64,000 bases of DNA from Streptomyces bottropensis ATCC 25435. GTDB taxonomy: Bacteria > Actinomycetota > Actinomycetes > Streptomycetales > Streptomycetaceae. The first letter of the stretch is position 1. Each line of letters begins with the position of its first letter. The position numbers and the translations under genes were made by a program. Shown in pieces: positions 34,896-43,844 of this stretch. The stretch is taken from positions 5,415,519 through 5,479,518 of the forward strand of contig NZ_KB911581.1 in assembly GCF_000383595.1 (NCBI RefSeq). The letters run 5' to 3'. The notes under the pieces are model-generated. The model worked only from the letters and a program-made list of their open reading frames with translations. It did not search any database and had not been told where the DNA came from.

Positions 34896-37418
34896 ATGTC
34901 GAGCACAGGCCGCGCTGACCAGCGAGAGGCAGCCCAGCGAGAAGCCATTGATGCGGTCCTGCGTGCCCTCGAACTGCCTGCAAGATCGCTTGTGCCGGAG
35001 CGGGGTCTGCGGACACAGGTGATCATGGCGACCGGGTCCGGGAAGACCCGGGTGGCGGTCCGCAGCGCGGAGGAGCTCCACGCGGGCCGTGTGCTGGTGC
35101 TCGTGCCCTCGCTGGACCTGCTCGCCCAGACCGAGGCCGCGTGGCGTGAGGGGGGCCGCCGGGGGCCGATGATCGGGGTGTCCTCGCTGCGGGGCGAGGA
35201 GGTGTCCTTCCCCAACACCACGGACGTGGACGAGCTGGTGGAGTGGACGCGGGGCCTGGACAAGGTGACGGTGTACGCCACGTACGCCAGTCTCGGTCTG
35301 GGCACGCTGGAGCGGGCGCACGCTGCGGGTTTGTCGGCTTGGGACCTGATCGTCGTGGACGAGGCTCACCGGGTTTCCGGCCGGATCGGGAAGCCGTGGG
35401 CGGTCGTCCACGACAACCAGAAGATCCCGTCCCTGCGCCGGTTGTACATGACGGCCACGCCCCGGCTGTGGCAGCTCGGGGACGAGGACGAGGCCGGCGC
35501 ACCGGGCGAGCTGGTCGCGAGCATGGAAGACGATCCCGAGGGCCCCTTCGGCAGCAGGGCGTTCACTTTGACGCTCTCGGAGGCCATCGACAGGGGAATC
35601 TGTGCCCCCTACCAGGTCGTATGCGTGGACGTCACCGACACCGCGCTCCAGGCCGCGCAGCTCCTGGGCGCGGAAGGCCGGTCGGCAGAGGTCCGTGGGG
35701 CACGGCTCGCTGCCCTGCAGACCGCCCTGGTGAAGGCGTCGGCCGAGGAGGGCTTCCGCCGCACGCTGGTCTTCCACCACCAGGTCCGCGAGGCCGAAGC
35801 GTTCGCGGCCGGCCTTCCCGACGTCGCCGCGCAGCTGCACGCATCCGACCCCGAGCTGTACCCGGCCACGATCTGGGCGGACTGGCTGTGCGGGGATCAC
35901 AAGCCGCTGCATCGGCGGCGTCTGCTGGGCGAGTTCGCTGCCGGGATCGCCACGGACGGCACGGTCGTGGAGAAGTGCTTCCTGTGCTCGGTGAAGGTCT
36001 TGAGCGAGGGGGTCGACACCAAAAAATGTGACTCCGTGTACTGGGCGGATGTGCGGGGCTCCATGCCGGACCTGGTCCAGGCGGTGGGCCGGGCGCTGCG
36101 GATGCAGCCGGGCGAGGGCAAGGTGGCAAGCCTGGTGGTGCCGGTTCTGCTCGGGCCCGGGGAGACGGCGGACAACATGCTCACCTCCCGGGCGTTCGGC
36201 GGGCTGGCCAAGCTGTTGGAGGCGCTGCGGGCGCACGACGCGCGGATCGTGGAAAGCCTCGCGGAGCAGCAGGCCCCGAGCCGCTACAAGCCCGTCAGCA
36301 AGGACGAGAGCGGGAAGAGCTCGGGCGGGAGCGGCGAGGGCTCCGGGGGCGTCAGCGGCCCCGCCAAGGCCCTGCTGAAGTTCTCCACGCCCCGCGACCC
36401 GGCCGCCCTCGCCGCGTTCATCAACCTGCGCGTCCTCAACCCCGAGCACGAGCACTGGCGGCGCGGTGTGGAGGCGGCCGTCATCTACGCCCGCGTGCAT
36501 GGCGACTTGAAGGTGCCATTCACGTTCCGCGTCCCGGCCGGGGATGAGGCCGCCACCGAAGGCGAGGGGTGGCCGGCCTCGCTCGCCGGGTTCCCGCTGG
36601 GGCAGTGGACCGCCGACGCCCGCCGCTTCTACGCCCGCGGGGACATGGACGCGGACCGCGTCGCCCAGCTGGAGAAGCTCGGCATGATCTGGAGCCACTT
36701 CGACGTCGCGTGGGAGGAGGGCCTGTCCGCCGCGCGCGGGTGGGCCGCCGAACACGGGCACCTCCTGGCCCCGCTGGACGCCACCTACCAGGGGTACCGG
36801 GTGGGCATCTTTTTGAAAAACGCGCGTGCCGCCGCCCGCAAGGCTGCCGAGATCGAGCAGCGGCGTGCCGAGGGACTGCCCGTGGAGTCGTCGGCCGGGG
36901 CGCTGTCGGACGAGCGGCGCGAGCAACTGGAGGAGATCGACGCGTCCTGGTGCCCGAGCTGGCCAGTGACCTGGCAGCGGTGCTTCCACCTCGTGCGGAT
37001 GCACCTGGACGCCGGTAAGGCGCTGCCCACCACGGCGGGCGAAGTCCTGCGCCAGGGCGAAGACCTCGGGCGGTGGGTGAAGTCAGTGCGGCTGGGGTGG
37101 GACCAGCTCACGACCGTGCAGCAGTGGCTGTGCGAGCAGGTCCTCGGGGTCCAGCCCGCCACCGAGGACGAGAAGCCGCCCCCGCGCCGCACACAGGCCG
37201 ACAAGTGGGCGATGAACTACGAGGCCGCCAAGCAGTTCTACGAGCGCGAGGGACACCTTCAGGTCCCGAGGAAGCACATCGAGCGGACCGTCGGCGAGGA
37301 CCAGGAGGAACGGGAGCACCGGCTTGGTGCATGGGTCGGGAATCAGCGGAGCAGGGCCGCCACGCTGACGCCGGAACGGATGGAACAGCTGTCCGCCATC
37401 GGCATGCGCTGGACATAG
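34896..37418 (+). CDS. SF2 DEAD/DEAH helicase with helicase-associated repeats
   Basis: An 840-residue protein. Motor motifs: Q-like QREAIDAVLRALE, Walker A MATGSGKTR (about residue 45), VVDEAHR (motif II, about residue 156), MTATPRLWQL (motif III), LSEGVDTKKCD, and QAVGRALRM (motif VI). After an Ser/Gly-rich linker (residues ~470-490) come four to five repeats of the helicase-associated domain (LGQWTADARRFYARG, LGRWVKSVRLGW, LGAWVGNQRSR), each near 70 residues with conserved Trp. Streptomyces helicases of this build are common in chromosome arms and plasmids; a role in DNA end or defence functions is not shown. Start at the ATG at 34896 after AGGAGAAGG. A terminator follows. Confidence 0.9.
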   Translation: MSSTGRADQREAAQREAIDAVLRALELPARSLVPERGLRTQVIMATGSGKTRVAVRSAEELHAGRVLVLVPSLDLLAQTEAAWREGGRRGPMIGVSSLRGEEVSFPNTTDVDELVEWTRGLDKVTVYATYASLGLGTLERAHAAGLSAWDLIVVDEAHRVSGRIGKPWAVVHDNQKIPSLRRLYMTATPRLWQLGDEDEAGAPGELVASMEDDPEGPFGSRAFTLTLSEAIDRGICAPYQVVCVDVTDTALQAAQLLGAEGRSAEVRGARLAALQTALVKASAEEGFRRTLVFHHQVREAEAFAAGLPDVAAQLHASDPELYPATIWADWLCGDHKPLHRRRLLGEFAAGIATDGTVVEKCFLCSVKVLSEGVDTKKCDSVYWADVRGSMPDLVQAVGRALRMQPGEGKVASLVVPVLLGPGETADNMLTSRAFGGLAKLLEALRAHDARIVESLAEQQAPSRYKPVSKDESGKSSGGSGEGSGGVSGPAKALLKFSTPRDPAALAAFINLRVLNPEHEHWRRGVEAAVIYARVHGDLKVPFTFRVPAGDEAATEGEGWPASLAGFPLGQWTADARRFYARGDMDADRVAQLEKLGMIWSHFDVAWEEGLSAARGWAAEHGHLLAPLDATYQGYRVGIFLKNARAAARKAAEIEQRRAEGLPVESSAGALSDERREQLEEIDASWCPSWPVTWQRCFHLVRMHLDAGKALPTTAGEVLRQGEDLGRWVKSVRLGWDQLTTVQQWLCEQVLGVQPATEDEKPPPRRTQADKWAMNYEAAKQFYEREGHLQVPRKHIERTVGEDQEEREHRLGAWVGNQRSRAATLTPERMEQLSAIGMRWT

Positions 37419-37444
37419 GCGGCAGGCACTAGAGACCTGAAGGA

Positions 37445-37477
37445 AGGAGCCCGGCCGAGAGTCGGCCGGGGGCTCCC
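37445..37477 (+). terminator. stem-loop terminator after the helicase
   Basis: A GC-rich hairpin, GGAGCCCGGCCGA with GAG loop and TCGGCCGGGGGCTCC (one bulged G), 27 bases after the helicase stop. Confidence 0.75.
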
Positions 37478-37645
37478 TTGTGGAGTGACTTCAGCCAGAC
37501 CAGCCAGGGAGAGAGCTTGGAGAGGAAGAGGCGTCGTTGGCGTGTCTTCGAGCTGCTGTGTGTTCTTGAGGCAAACGCCGGCCTCTGTACGTACTGCACT
37601 CGGCGATCGCAGGTGGTGGACCACGTCATACCGTTCGCACAGGGC
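37478..37645 (+). pseudogene. HNH endonuclease remnant cut at an IS21 end
   Basis: Encodes ERKRRRWRVFELLCVLEANAG, then LCTYCTRRSQVVDHVIPFAQG, the CxxC and HxxP part of an HNH nuclease (relatives continue with GADxxxNL). The next codons are the left end of an IS21 element, so the second half with the last His is lost and is not found on the other side of the element. Confidence 0.75.
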
Positions 37646-37757
37646 TGTCAACGGCCATTTCGTTCTCCCCGTAGGCGGCCAGGAGTTCGCCCCGCTGGCG
37701 GCCATCGAGATGTCCCCGGTGGCGGCCAGATAATTCCCCGTCCTCGGGTCGGTCGGG

Positions 37758-38549
37758 TCAGCTGAAGGACTTCACTCCCTGTCCGCTGGTGGCCTGGGTG
37801 AGCCGGTAGCTGTCACCCTGGGTGACGACGATGTGAGCGTGGTGCATGAGCCGGTCGACCGTCGCCGTGGCCAGGGTCTTGGGCATGATCTCGTCGAATC
37901 CGGAGGGGTGGAGGTTGCTGCTGACGGCGACCGAGCGTCGTTCGTAGGCGGCATCGACCAGGCGGTAGAAGCCTTCGGCGGCGTCCGGCGAGACCGGCAG
38001 GAGGCCGATGTCGTCGACGATGATCAGATCCGAGCGGATGATCTTCGCGAGGGCTCGGGCGATGGAGTCGTCCGCGCGGTGCCGGCGGACCAGGACTCCG
38101 AGGTCCTCGATGGTGAACCAGGAGACGGTCAGCCCGGCCTCGACCGCGGTCTGGCCAAGTGCCTCGGTGAAGTGGCTTTTGCCCGTGCCGGAGGGCCCGC
38201 AGATGCAGAAGTTCTCCCGCCGGCCGATCCATTCCAGGGACTTGAGGGCGTCCTGGGTGGGGCGGGGAATGGCGGACTTGGTCTCGTCCCAGTCGCCGAA
38301 GGTCTTGCCGGTGGGGAAACCGGCCCGCTTGCGGCGGGTGTGGAGGTTGGCCCGGTCGCGGCCGGCGGCTTCCTCGGCCAGCAGGACGCGGACGACCTCG
38401 GCAGGGTCCCAGCGTTGTGCCTTGGCGGTGGGGATCAGGTCGGCCAACACCCGCCGCAGGTGCGGGAGTTTGAGCCGCCTGGTCAGCTCGATGGCCTCGG
38501 CGAGCGGGTCGCCGTTGGTGCCGGGAACGGTGCGAAGTGGGGTGGCCAT
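37758..38549 (-). CDS. istB: IS21 helper ATPase IstB (element A)
   Basis: A 263-residue AAA+ helper. Walker A is CGPSGTGKSH, Walker B is LIIVDDIG, and SSNLHPSGFD is the sensor I region. The N-terminal helical domain carries RRLKLPHLRRVL. IstB assembles on IstA-bound ends and drives target selection. Its ATG overlaps the istA stop (ATGA), as is common for IS21. Confidence 0.92.
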   Translation of the reverse strand: MATPLRTVPGTNGDPLAEAIELTRRLKLPHLRRVLADLIPTAKAQRWDPAEVVRVLLAEEAAGRDRANLHTRRKRAGFPTGKTFGDWDETKSAIPRPTQDALKSLEWIGRRENFCICGPSGTGKSHFTEALGQTAVEAGLTVSWFTIEDLGVLVRRHRADDSIARALAKIIRSDLIIVDDIGLLPVSPDAAEGFYRLVDAAYERRSVAVSSNLHPSGFDEIMPKTLATATVDRLMHHAHIVVTQGDSYRLTQATSGQGVKSFS

Positions 38550-40117
38550 CAGGCGAGATCGCTTTCGTCGTGCTCGGAGACGTCCGAGGTCGTGGTGGGC
38601 AGGCCGAAGGAGGACCAGGCGGAGGTGCCGGGCTGCAGGGAGTGTTCCTCGCTGCGGCGGACAGGCTCGGTGTGCTCGCGGGTGGCCTGGTAGTCGACGA
38701 TGGACAGCAAGTCCTTGTCCGCGAAGCGTGCGGTGACCGCGGCGGTGCCCAGGGCCCGGTCGACCTCGGCCACCGAGTAGAGCTTGGACAGGGCGACGGC
38801 CTCAGCCATCTTCGCCTTGACGCGTCGGACCCCGGCCGCCCCTGCTTCGACCAGCCAGGACGCTGCCCCGGGACCGAGCTGGAGGAAGGCGGCTTCTTCT
38901 GCCGAAGTGGGCTTCGGGGTGCGGTCGTTGTCCTTGTTCTCCCGCGGTGGGTAGTGGGCGTCGTCCAGGACCGGAGTGCCCGGCTGGCCGCGTCGGTGGC
39001 GGGCGGCCTCGCGGGCCGAGCCGTCCTCACCGACCGCGGTGACGATCAGCTCGTCGCCGTGGAAGCGGGCCCAGACCCGGTTGTCGATCAGCTGGTGCGG
39101 AACGGAGTAACGGACCCCTTCGACCGAGATCGTGGACTCCCAGTTCACCCGCCGGGTGGTGCCGAACGCGGCGGTGAACGGCCTCCTCGGCAGCGGGTGC
39201 AGCCGCTGTCGTTCCTCGGCGAGCCGTTCGGCGGGCTTGCGCCGAGTCGCCCGGTGGGTGCGGGAGTTGACCTCGTCGCAGAACGCCCGGCAGGCCGCCT
39301 CCAGCTCGCCGAAGGTCTTGTAGTGCTCGCGCAGGTTGACGTCCTTCGGCACCAGGTCGGCCTTCGCGATCCGGACCGTCGCCTCGGAACCGCCCTTCGT
39401 CTCCGGGTCCGCGGGCAGACACGTGCGTATGGTCGTGCCGTAGTGCCGGGCGACCTCGACGATCTCCGGGTTGCGGACCGCGATCCCGGCGACGTGATCG
39501 GTGGTGACCGTCTTCTCGTTGTCCGTCAGGACGTAGGCCGGCACCCCGCCGATCCGGCGGAACGTCGCGTCCAGACACGAGGTGACCGTCGGCAGCGTCT
39601 TGTCCCAGATCGGGATCACGATCCGGAACCGGGACCAGGCCAGCCAGGCGCACCACAAGATGGTCTTGCGGCCGGCGATGGTCGGCCCGTCGCCGAAGTC
39701 GTACTGGATCCACAGCCCCGGCTCGGTCACCCACGGCCGATAGACACGGCGCCGACCGGCCCTGAACTGGGCTTTCGCCTCGGCGACGGTGCGGCGGGTG
39801 GTGCGTTCCCCGCCGGTGAAGCCCATCGCGACGATCCTCTTGTGCACCACGTCCGCGCGGATCTTGCCCTGCGAACGGACCACCAGTTCCTCGATCTTCG
39901 GCAGATAGTCGTCGATCGCGCGGGCCCGGTGACGGCGCTGGTCGGGGTGCTGGCCGGCCGCCCGCATCTTCACATAGCGGGCCACCGTGTGGTGGTCGAC
40001 GCCGGTCAGCTCGGCCGCGGCGCGGTAACTGCCTGTGAGGTCGTACGCCTCAAGGATCTCCATGATCTCCCTGCTGTTCTTCACCCGCCCGAGCCTCGCC
40101 GAGCGGGATGCGTCCAA
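38549..40117 (-). CDS. istA: IS21 transposase IstA (element A)
   Basis: A 522-residue transposase. The N-terminal helix-turn-helix LTGSYRAAAELTGVDHHTVARYV is followed by a DDE integrase core: WIQYDFGDGP (first Asp), YVLTDNEKTV (second Asp) and PETKGGSEATVRIAK (Glu). A C-terminal Mu-type domain carries the VRYSVPHQLID beta-barrel motif. The length is typical. The catalytic set is intact and the istB partner overlaps, so the element may be active. Confidence 0.92.
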   Translation of the reverse strand: MDASRSARLGRVKNSREIMEILEAYDLTGSYRAAAELTGVDHHTVARYVKMRAAGQHPDQRRHRARAIDDYLPKIEELVVRSQGKIRADVVHKRIVAMGFTGGERTTRRTVAEAKAQFRAGRRRVYRPWVTEPGLWIQYDFGDGPTIAGRKTILWCAWLAWSRFRIVIPIWDKTLPTVTSCLDATFRRIGGVPAYVLTDNEKTVTTDHVAGIAVRNPEIVEVARHYGTTIRTCLPADPETKGGSEATVRIAKADLVPKDVNLREHYKTFGELEAACRAFCDEVNSRTHRATRRKPAERLAEERQRLHPLPRRPFTAAFGTTRRVNWESTISVEGVRYSVPHQLIDNRVWARFHGDELIVTAVGEDGSAREAARHRRGQPGTPVLDDAHYPPRENKDNDRTPKPTSAEEAAFLQLGPGAASWLVEAGAAGVRRVKAKMAEAVALSKLYSVAEVDRALGTAAVTARFADKDLLSIVDYQATREHTEPVRRSEEHSLQPGTSAWSSFGLPTTTSDVSEHDESDLA

Positions 40118-40215
40118 TGCGAGCGGGGAGATATCTGGCCGTACGTGGGGAATCCCGTGGCCATCAGTGGGGCGGTAAGTGGCCGCCTATGGGGAGCTTG
40201 TCATGGCCGCCGTCA

Positions 40216-40548
40216 TCTGCCGCAGCGGAGCGTCAACTCGATGCAGATCAGCTCGTTCGAGGCACCCGGGAAGCCCTAAAACACCTTGAACACTTGGGGC
40301 CTAGCGAAGTTGCTGACCTCAAGCGGGCAACCGATCTGCTCGTGCCGACGCAAGGTGAGACTCCTGAGGGTGATCTGAGGGTGATGACGCGGGCAGCCCT
40401 TGCCGTCATCGGTGCCTTCCTCCTACTTGGAGCCGCAGTGCCCATGGCTGTGCTCGGCGGTCCAGCTGGGCTCGCAGGGGCTGCTGGCGTAGGAATCATC
40501 GCTGGCGTACTCCTGGAGAAGGGGCTGACCGTCGTTCTGGGCTTCTAG
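40216..40548 (+). pseudogene. small membrane protein, 5' end replaced by IS21
   Basis: The frame continues from inside the IS21 end with RQLDADQLVRGTREALKHLEHLGPSEVADLKRATDLLV, then a Gly/Ala-rich double hydrophobic segment (AALAVIGAFLLLGAAVPMAVLGGPAG and GVGIIAGVLLEKGLTVVL). It has no natural start of its own, so the first residues are missing. The family is not recognised. Confidence 0.5.
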
Positions 40549-40703
40549 CGCTTGTCATGGCCAGGAGAGGGTGCGGCCGAACCTGCGACGGCCCCGCCCT
40601 ACAGCACGCTGTGCAGGCTGCTTCCTGGTTCCTCGACGACGATGATTCCCATGGCTCCACGGTGCGGCCACGACCTGCCGGCCGCACCCCGGAGGTATCC
40701 GCC

Positions 40704-41603
40704 CTACAGCACCTTGACCAGGGCGTTCTCCTCCCAGCCGTCGCCCTCTTCGAAATACCCCTCCATTGCCGCGGAGTTCTCGACCCATCCGCCTTGCTTG
40801 GCGATGACCTTGCGGTCGTTGCCGGCGCGTTTGGAGCTGGTGGCCAGTCCGCGGCGCGGGGAGTGCCCGGTGGGCCGGAAGTCCAGCTCGGCCCACTTGC
40901 CCAGCCGGGTGATGACGTCGCCGATGGTCTCGGGGTCGAGTCCGCCGTCCATGACGGTGTGCCAGCGGTTGTGCAGCGGCTTGTAGGCGAAGTCATCCGG
41001 GTCGGTCAGGTTGGCCTCCGCCTTCCAGGCCCGCCACGCGCGCACCGGGCAGCTGCTCGGCCGGGAGCCGAACGGCACCTTCACCTTCCTCGGCTTGATC
41101 TTCGACACGCGCACGTCGACCTCCATGCCGTGCTCGGTGACGACGAAGTCGCGTACCCGCAGGAAGGCGACCTCGTGCTCGCGCCCGGCGATGGCGAAGC
41201 AGGTCAGCCCGATGGAGCGGTCGCGGATGCCCAGGCGGTTGTCCGGCACGGCGACCACGGTGGCGCGCAGGTGCTCGGCGAGCAGCGCGGGCGCCGGTCC
41301 CCGACCCCGGGTCTCCTTGGTCTTCTGCATCTCCTTCACCTTGGCCTTGAGCACCCGGCGGGCGCGGGCGGCCACGGTCTTGTCGAGGACCAGGCGGTGG
41401 TCGGTGCGGCCGGTGACGACGACGCCGGACAGGCGGCGGTCGATGGTCGAGGGCGCGGTGTAGGTGCCCTTCTTCCAACCGGGCTGCCACCACAGCCACT
41501 CGACGAACGCGGTCAGCGACCCGGGCGTGATGGCGGTGACGGGCAGTTCGAGCAGCGCGCAGAACTTATCCGGGAGCCATTGTCGACGGGTATCACCGAA
41601 CAC
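40704..41603 (-). CDS. tyrosine recombinase / site-specific integrase
   Basis: A 299-residue tyrosine recombinase. A core-binding domain (SLTAFVEWLWWQPGW, IDRRLSGVV) precedes the catalytic domain with IRDRSIGLTCFAIAGREHEVAFLRVRDF (catalytic Arg), KIKPRKVKVPFG (Lys), HSPRRGLATSS (H-x-x-R), KQGGWVENSAAMEGYFEE (Trp and the nucleophile Tyr). All active residues are visible. No tRNA gene or attachment repeat is adjacent. Whether it mobilises the island around it cannot be told from the sequence. Confidence 0.85.
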   Translation of the reverse strand: MFGDTRRQWLPDKFCALLELPVTAITPGSLTAFVEWLWWQPGWKKGTYTAPSTIDRRLSGVVVTGRTDHRLVLDKTVAARARRVLKAKVKEMQKTKETRGRGPAPALLAEHLRATVVAVPDNRLGIRDRSIGLTCFAIAGREHEVAFLRVRDFVVTEHGMEVDVRVSKIKPRKVKVPFGSRPSSCPVRAWRAWKAEANLTDPDDFAYKPLHNRWHTVMDGGLDPETIGDVITRLGKWAELDFRPTGHSPRRGLATSSKRAGNDRKVIAKQGGWVENSAAMEGYFEEGDGWEENALVKVL

Positions 41604-41656
41604 CGGAAAACCGCCGGAAGGTCGGAACGATCCGATTCTCTCCGGCGGTCCAGGCT

Positions 41657-41860
41657 CTAGCCGGGCGAGCTACCGCCGCTGCCGACGAAAAACCCGCTGT
41701 CCGGCTGGTTGGACCACTCGCTGGAACCAGCGCTTGAGCTGGAGGGGCGGCGATCGCCACCCGGCCGGGCGGGCTCAACGGGCTTGAGCAGCGCTTTCAT
41801 TACTTCCCTCCATCGCGGGCCGCTGTTTCCCGTGGTCCACATCGCCAACCCCACCAACAC
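41657..41860 (-). CDS. possible small membrane protein
   Basis: A minus-strand frame encodes a hydrophobic segment (TVLVGLAMW) then PRWREVMKALLKPVEP and a Ser/Gly-rich tail. The frame is open upstream to 41929 and adds VVVVAPYTVGILL, so the true start may be a non-ATG codon further up. It could be real but has no recognised family. Confidence 0.3.
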   Translation of the reverse strand: MLVGLAMWTTGNSGPRWREVMKALLKPVEPARPGGDRRPSSSSAGSSEWSNQPDSGFFVGSGGSSPG

Positions 41861-42174
41861 GGTAAGCAGGATGCCGACTGTGTACGGCGCGACGACAACG
41901 ACGTCGGCCCTCGCCAGGAAGGAATCCGCTCATGGCCGGTGCCCGGATCATGACACCCGAGCAAGCCCGGACCCGCTCAGCTGCTGCCCCTCAAGCTGGA
42001 GGCTCTGCGGCGCGCGGTTGACGCCGAACGCCAGCGCACCGCCGCGTAGTCCCCTCTTCTTATTGCTGCCTGACCAGGCCTTTTCGCCTGCGGCGGCCGT
42101 GGCACCCGAAGGGCTTGTATCAGCCGGGCGGGACCGCTGCAACCAGTCGTGCACCCTGGTGAGTCTTGTCGACT

Positions 42175-43428
42175 ATGAGCCCACGTCTGCCCCGGCGCCA
42201 GGCCGAACGGCGCGGTCTACGTCTGTGGCCCGTAGGTATCGTCCTAGCTCTGGCTTTCACCACTGCGGTCCTGGTTGCAGCTGCCGTTTTCTACGCCGGA
42301 TGGGACTTGCTTGGCGCACGCGAGTTGAAGCCCGAGCGACGCATCGACTCGAAAACGTTGTTCGACCTGGTCAAGCTCGCCTTTGGGGTGGTAGCCGGCG
42401 CGGGCGCCCTGGTCGCCCTGGTCGTGGCCTACCGTCGCCAGCGCGTGGACGAGGACGGCGCTCTGCGCGACGCCACCCGTCTGCACACCGAACGCTTCAC
42501 CACCGCGGTCTCCCAGCTCGGTGACGAATCCGCCGCGGTACGCCTCGGTGGCGTACATGCCCTGGCCGGACTAGCCGACGACGCCCCCACCCGCGAACTG
42601 CGCCAAACATGCATCGACGTCCTGTGCGCGTACCTCCGACTGCCCTACACCGCCGAAGCCGATGCGGAAGCCCGCCACGCTTATCTGGCCCTGCGAGAAG
42701 TCCGGCACACCGTCATCCGGCTCATCCGCGACCACCTCCGACTGCCTGTCCGACATCACCACTCGTGGCAAGGTCACGACTTCGACTTCACGGGCGTCAC
42801 ATTCGACGGCGGGGATCTCTCGGAGGCAGTTTTCTCCGGCGGCACGGTCCACTTCATCGGGGCGACGTTCTCCAGCGGCACCGTCCACTTCAACGGAGCG
42901 GAGTTCTCCGGCGGTACGGTCCACTTCGGCGGGGCAGTTTTCTCCGGTGGCACGGTCCACTTCAGCGGAGCGGAGTTCTCCGGCGCTACGGCTTTCTTCG
43001 GCGGGGCCGAGTTCTCCGGCGGCACGGTCCACTTCATCGGGGCGACGTTCTCCAGCGGCACCGTCCACTTCGTCGAAGCGGAGTTCTCCAGCGGCACGGT
43101 CGACTTCGGCGGGGCCGAGTTCTCCGGCGGCACGGTCAGCTTCATCGGGGCGGTGTTCTCCGGCGGCACCGTCCACTGCCTCGGGGCGACGTTCTCCAGC
43201 GGCACGGTCGACTTCAGATTCGCGACGTTCTCCAGCGGCACGGTCGACTTTGGCAGGGCGAGGTTCTCTAACAACGGCACGGTCAGCTTCGGCCTGGCGA
43301 CGTTCTCCGGCGCCGCGGTCGACTTCACCCGCGCGAGCGGCCCAGCGCCACACGGCCTAATTCCCGCAGCAGGATCTCCCATGCCTGATGGGCTCACCTT
43401 GGCAGCGGCCTGGCAACCTGATCACTAG
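42175..43428 (+). CDS. membrane protein with 12-residue FSxGTVxF repeats
   Basis: A 417-residue protein. Residues ~10-45 and ~60-90 form two membrane spans (VGIVLALAFTTAVLVAAAVF; LVKLAFGVVAGAGALVALVV). Then follows a helical domain with a VSQLGDESAAVRLGGVHALAGLADD repeat typical of membrane-anchored pentapeptide proteins. The C-terminal third has 14 repeats of about 12 residues, A-x-F-S-x-G-T-V-x-F-x-G, a right-handed beta-helix of the pentapeptide type. I chose the ATG at 42175; a TTG nine bases earlier is possible. The period of 12, not 5, is unusual. Function unknown. Confidence 0.85.
   Translation: MSPRLPRRQAERRGLRLWPVGIVLALAFTTAVLVAAAVFYAGWDLLGARELKPERRIDSKTLFDLVKLAFGVVAGAGALVALVVAYRRQRVDEDGALRDATRLHTERFTTAVSQLGDESAAVRLGGVHALAGLADDAPTRELRQTCIDVLCAYLRLPYTAEADAEARHAYLALREVRHTVIRLIRDHLRLPVRHHHSWQGHDFDFTGVTFDGGDLSEAVFSGGTVHFIGATFSSGTVHFNGAEFSGGTVHFGGAVFSGGTVHFSGAEFSGATAFFGGAEFSGGTVHFIGATFSSGTVHFVEAEFSSGTVDFGGAEFSGGTVSFIGAVFSGGTVHCLGATFSSGTVDFRFATFSSGTVDFGRARFSNNGTVSFGLATFSGAAVDFTRASGPAPHGLIPAAGSPMPDGLTLAAAWQPDH
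42826..43332 (+). repeat. 14 tandem 36-bp coding repeats
   Basis: Each unit encodes A-x-F-S-x-G-T-V-x-F-x-x. The core ttctccggcggcacggtc recurs with few changes. One unit has an extra Asn codon. It is coding, not a CRISPR array: there are no variable spacers. Confidence 0.9.
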
Positions 43429-43739
43429 CGAGGGTCGAAGAACTGCGCGAGCGTCCACGCCTTCGTCTGGACCGTGCTGTGCGCAAGCCGCTTGACCTTG
43501 CGCTGGTCCGCGAGGAACCGGTCCGCGTCCTCCGGGCCACTGGTCCACACCGGCCGGCCGAGGAACCGCACGAACTCGAAGATCGCCCGCCGGTCGTCAG
43601 CGATCGAACCGTCCGCCATTCCGGCGCCCACCCCGGCGAGCAGGAACTGGTCGACCAGCTCCTGCTCGAAGTCCTCGTACTCCTGTGCCGTCGCCAGTCG
43701 CCGCGGTGTCCCGATCGACCGGACGACCGCGAGCGTCAC
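43425..43739 (-). pseudogene. tyrosine integrase, N-terminal domain remnant
   Basis: Encodes 104 residues: YEDFEQELVDQFLLAGVGAG, DRRAIFEFVRFLGRPVWTSGPEDADRFLADQRKV and STVQTKAWTLAQFF. This is the SAM-like core-binding domain of an integrase. A stop follows DPR; no catalytic domain is present. Confidence 0.7.
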
Positions 43740-43844
43740 CGACGCCTCAGCTCACTGCGAACGACCATGCGTCATGGATAGCGGCAGACCGTCAGAAATC
43801 TCGACGGAACGTCGGACTCTCCATGCGATTGAGTGAACCCCCGC

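Larger units (their letters stand above)
37646..40215 (-). mobile_element. complete IS21-type element A
   Basis: A 2570-bp element. The left end TGTCAACGGCCATTTCGTTC plus TCCCC and the complement of the right end TGACGGCGGCCATGACAAGC plus TCCCC match at 16 of 25 positions. Inside both ends, further copies of a GTGGCGGCCA / CTCCCCRTAGGCGGCC unit occur, like the multiple terminal repeats that bind IstA. Contains istA and istB with an ATGA overlap. No matching flanking duplication; the left flank is an HNH remnant and the right flank another gene, implying a deletion or recombination after insertion. Confidence 0.75.

Noticed and set aside
34797..37004. A 735-codon minus-strand frame opposite the helicase
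   Set aside because: Mirror of the helicase gene caused by high GC; no ribosome site, no recognisable domain.
38537..40279. A 580-codon plus-strand frame opposite istA
   Set aside because: Opposite-strand shadow of the IS21 genes with no motifs.
42826..43332. Regular 36-bp repeats as a possible CRISPR array
   Set aside because: The units are contiguous, coding and lack spacers; no cas gene is present.
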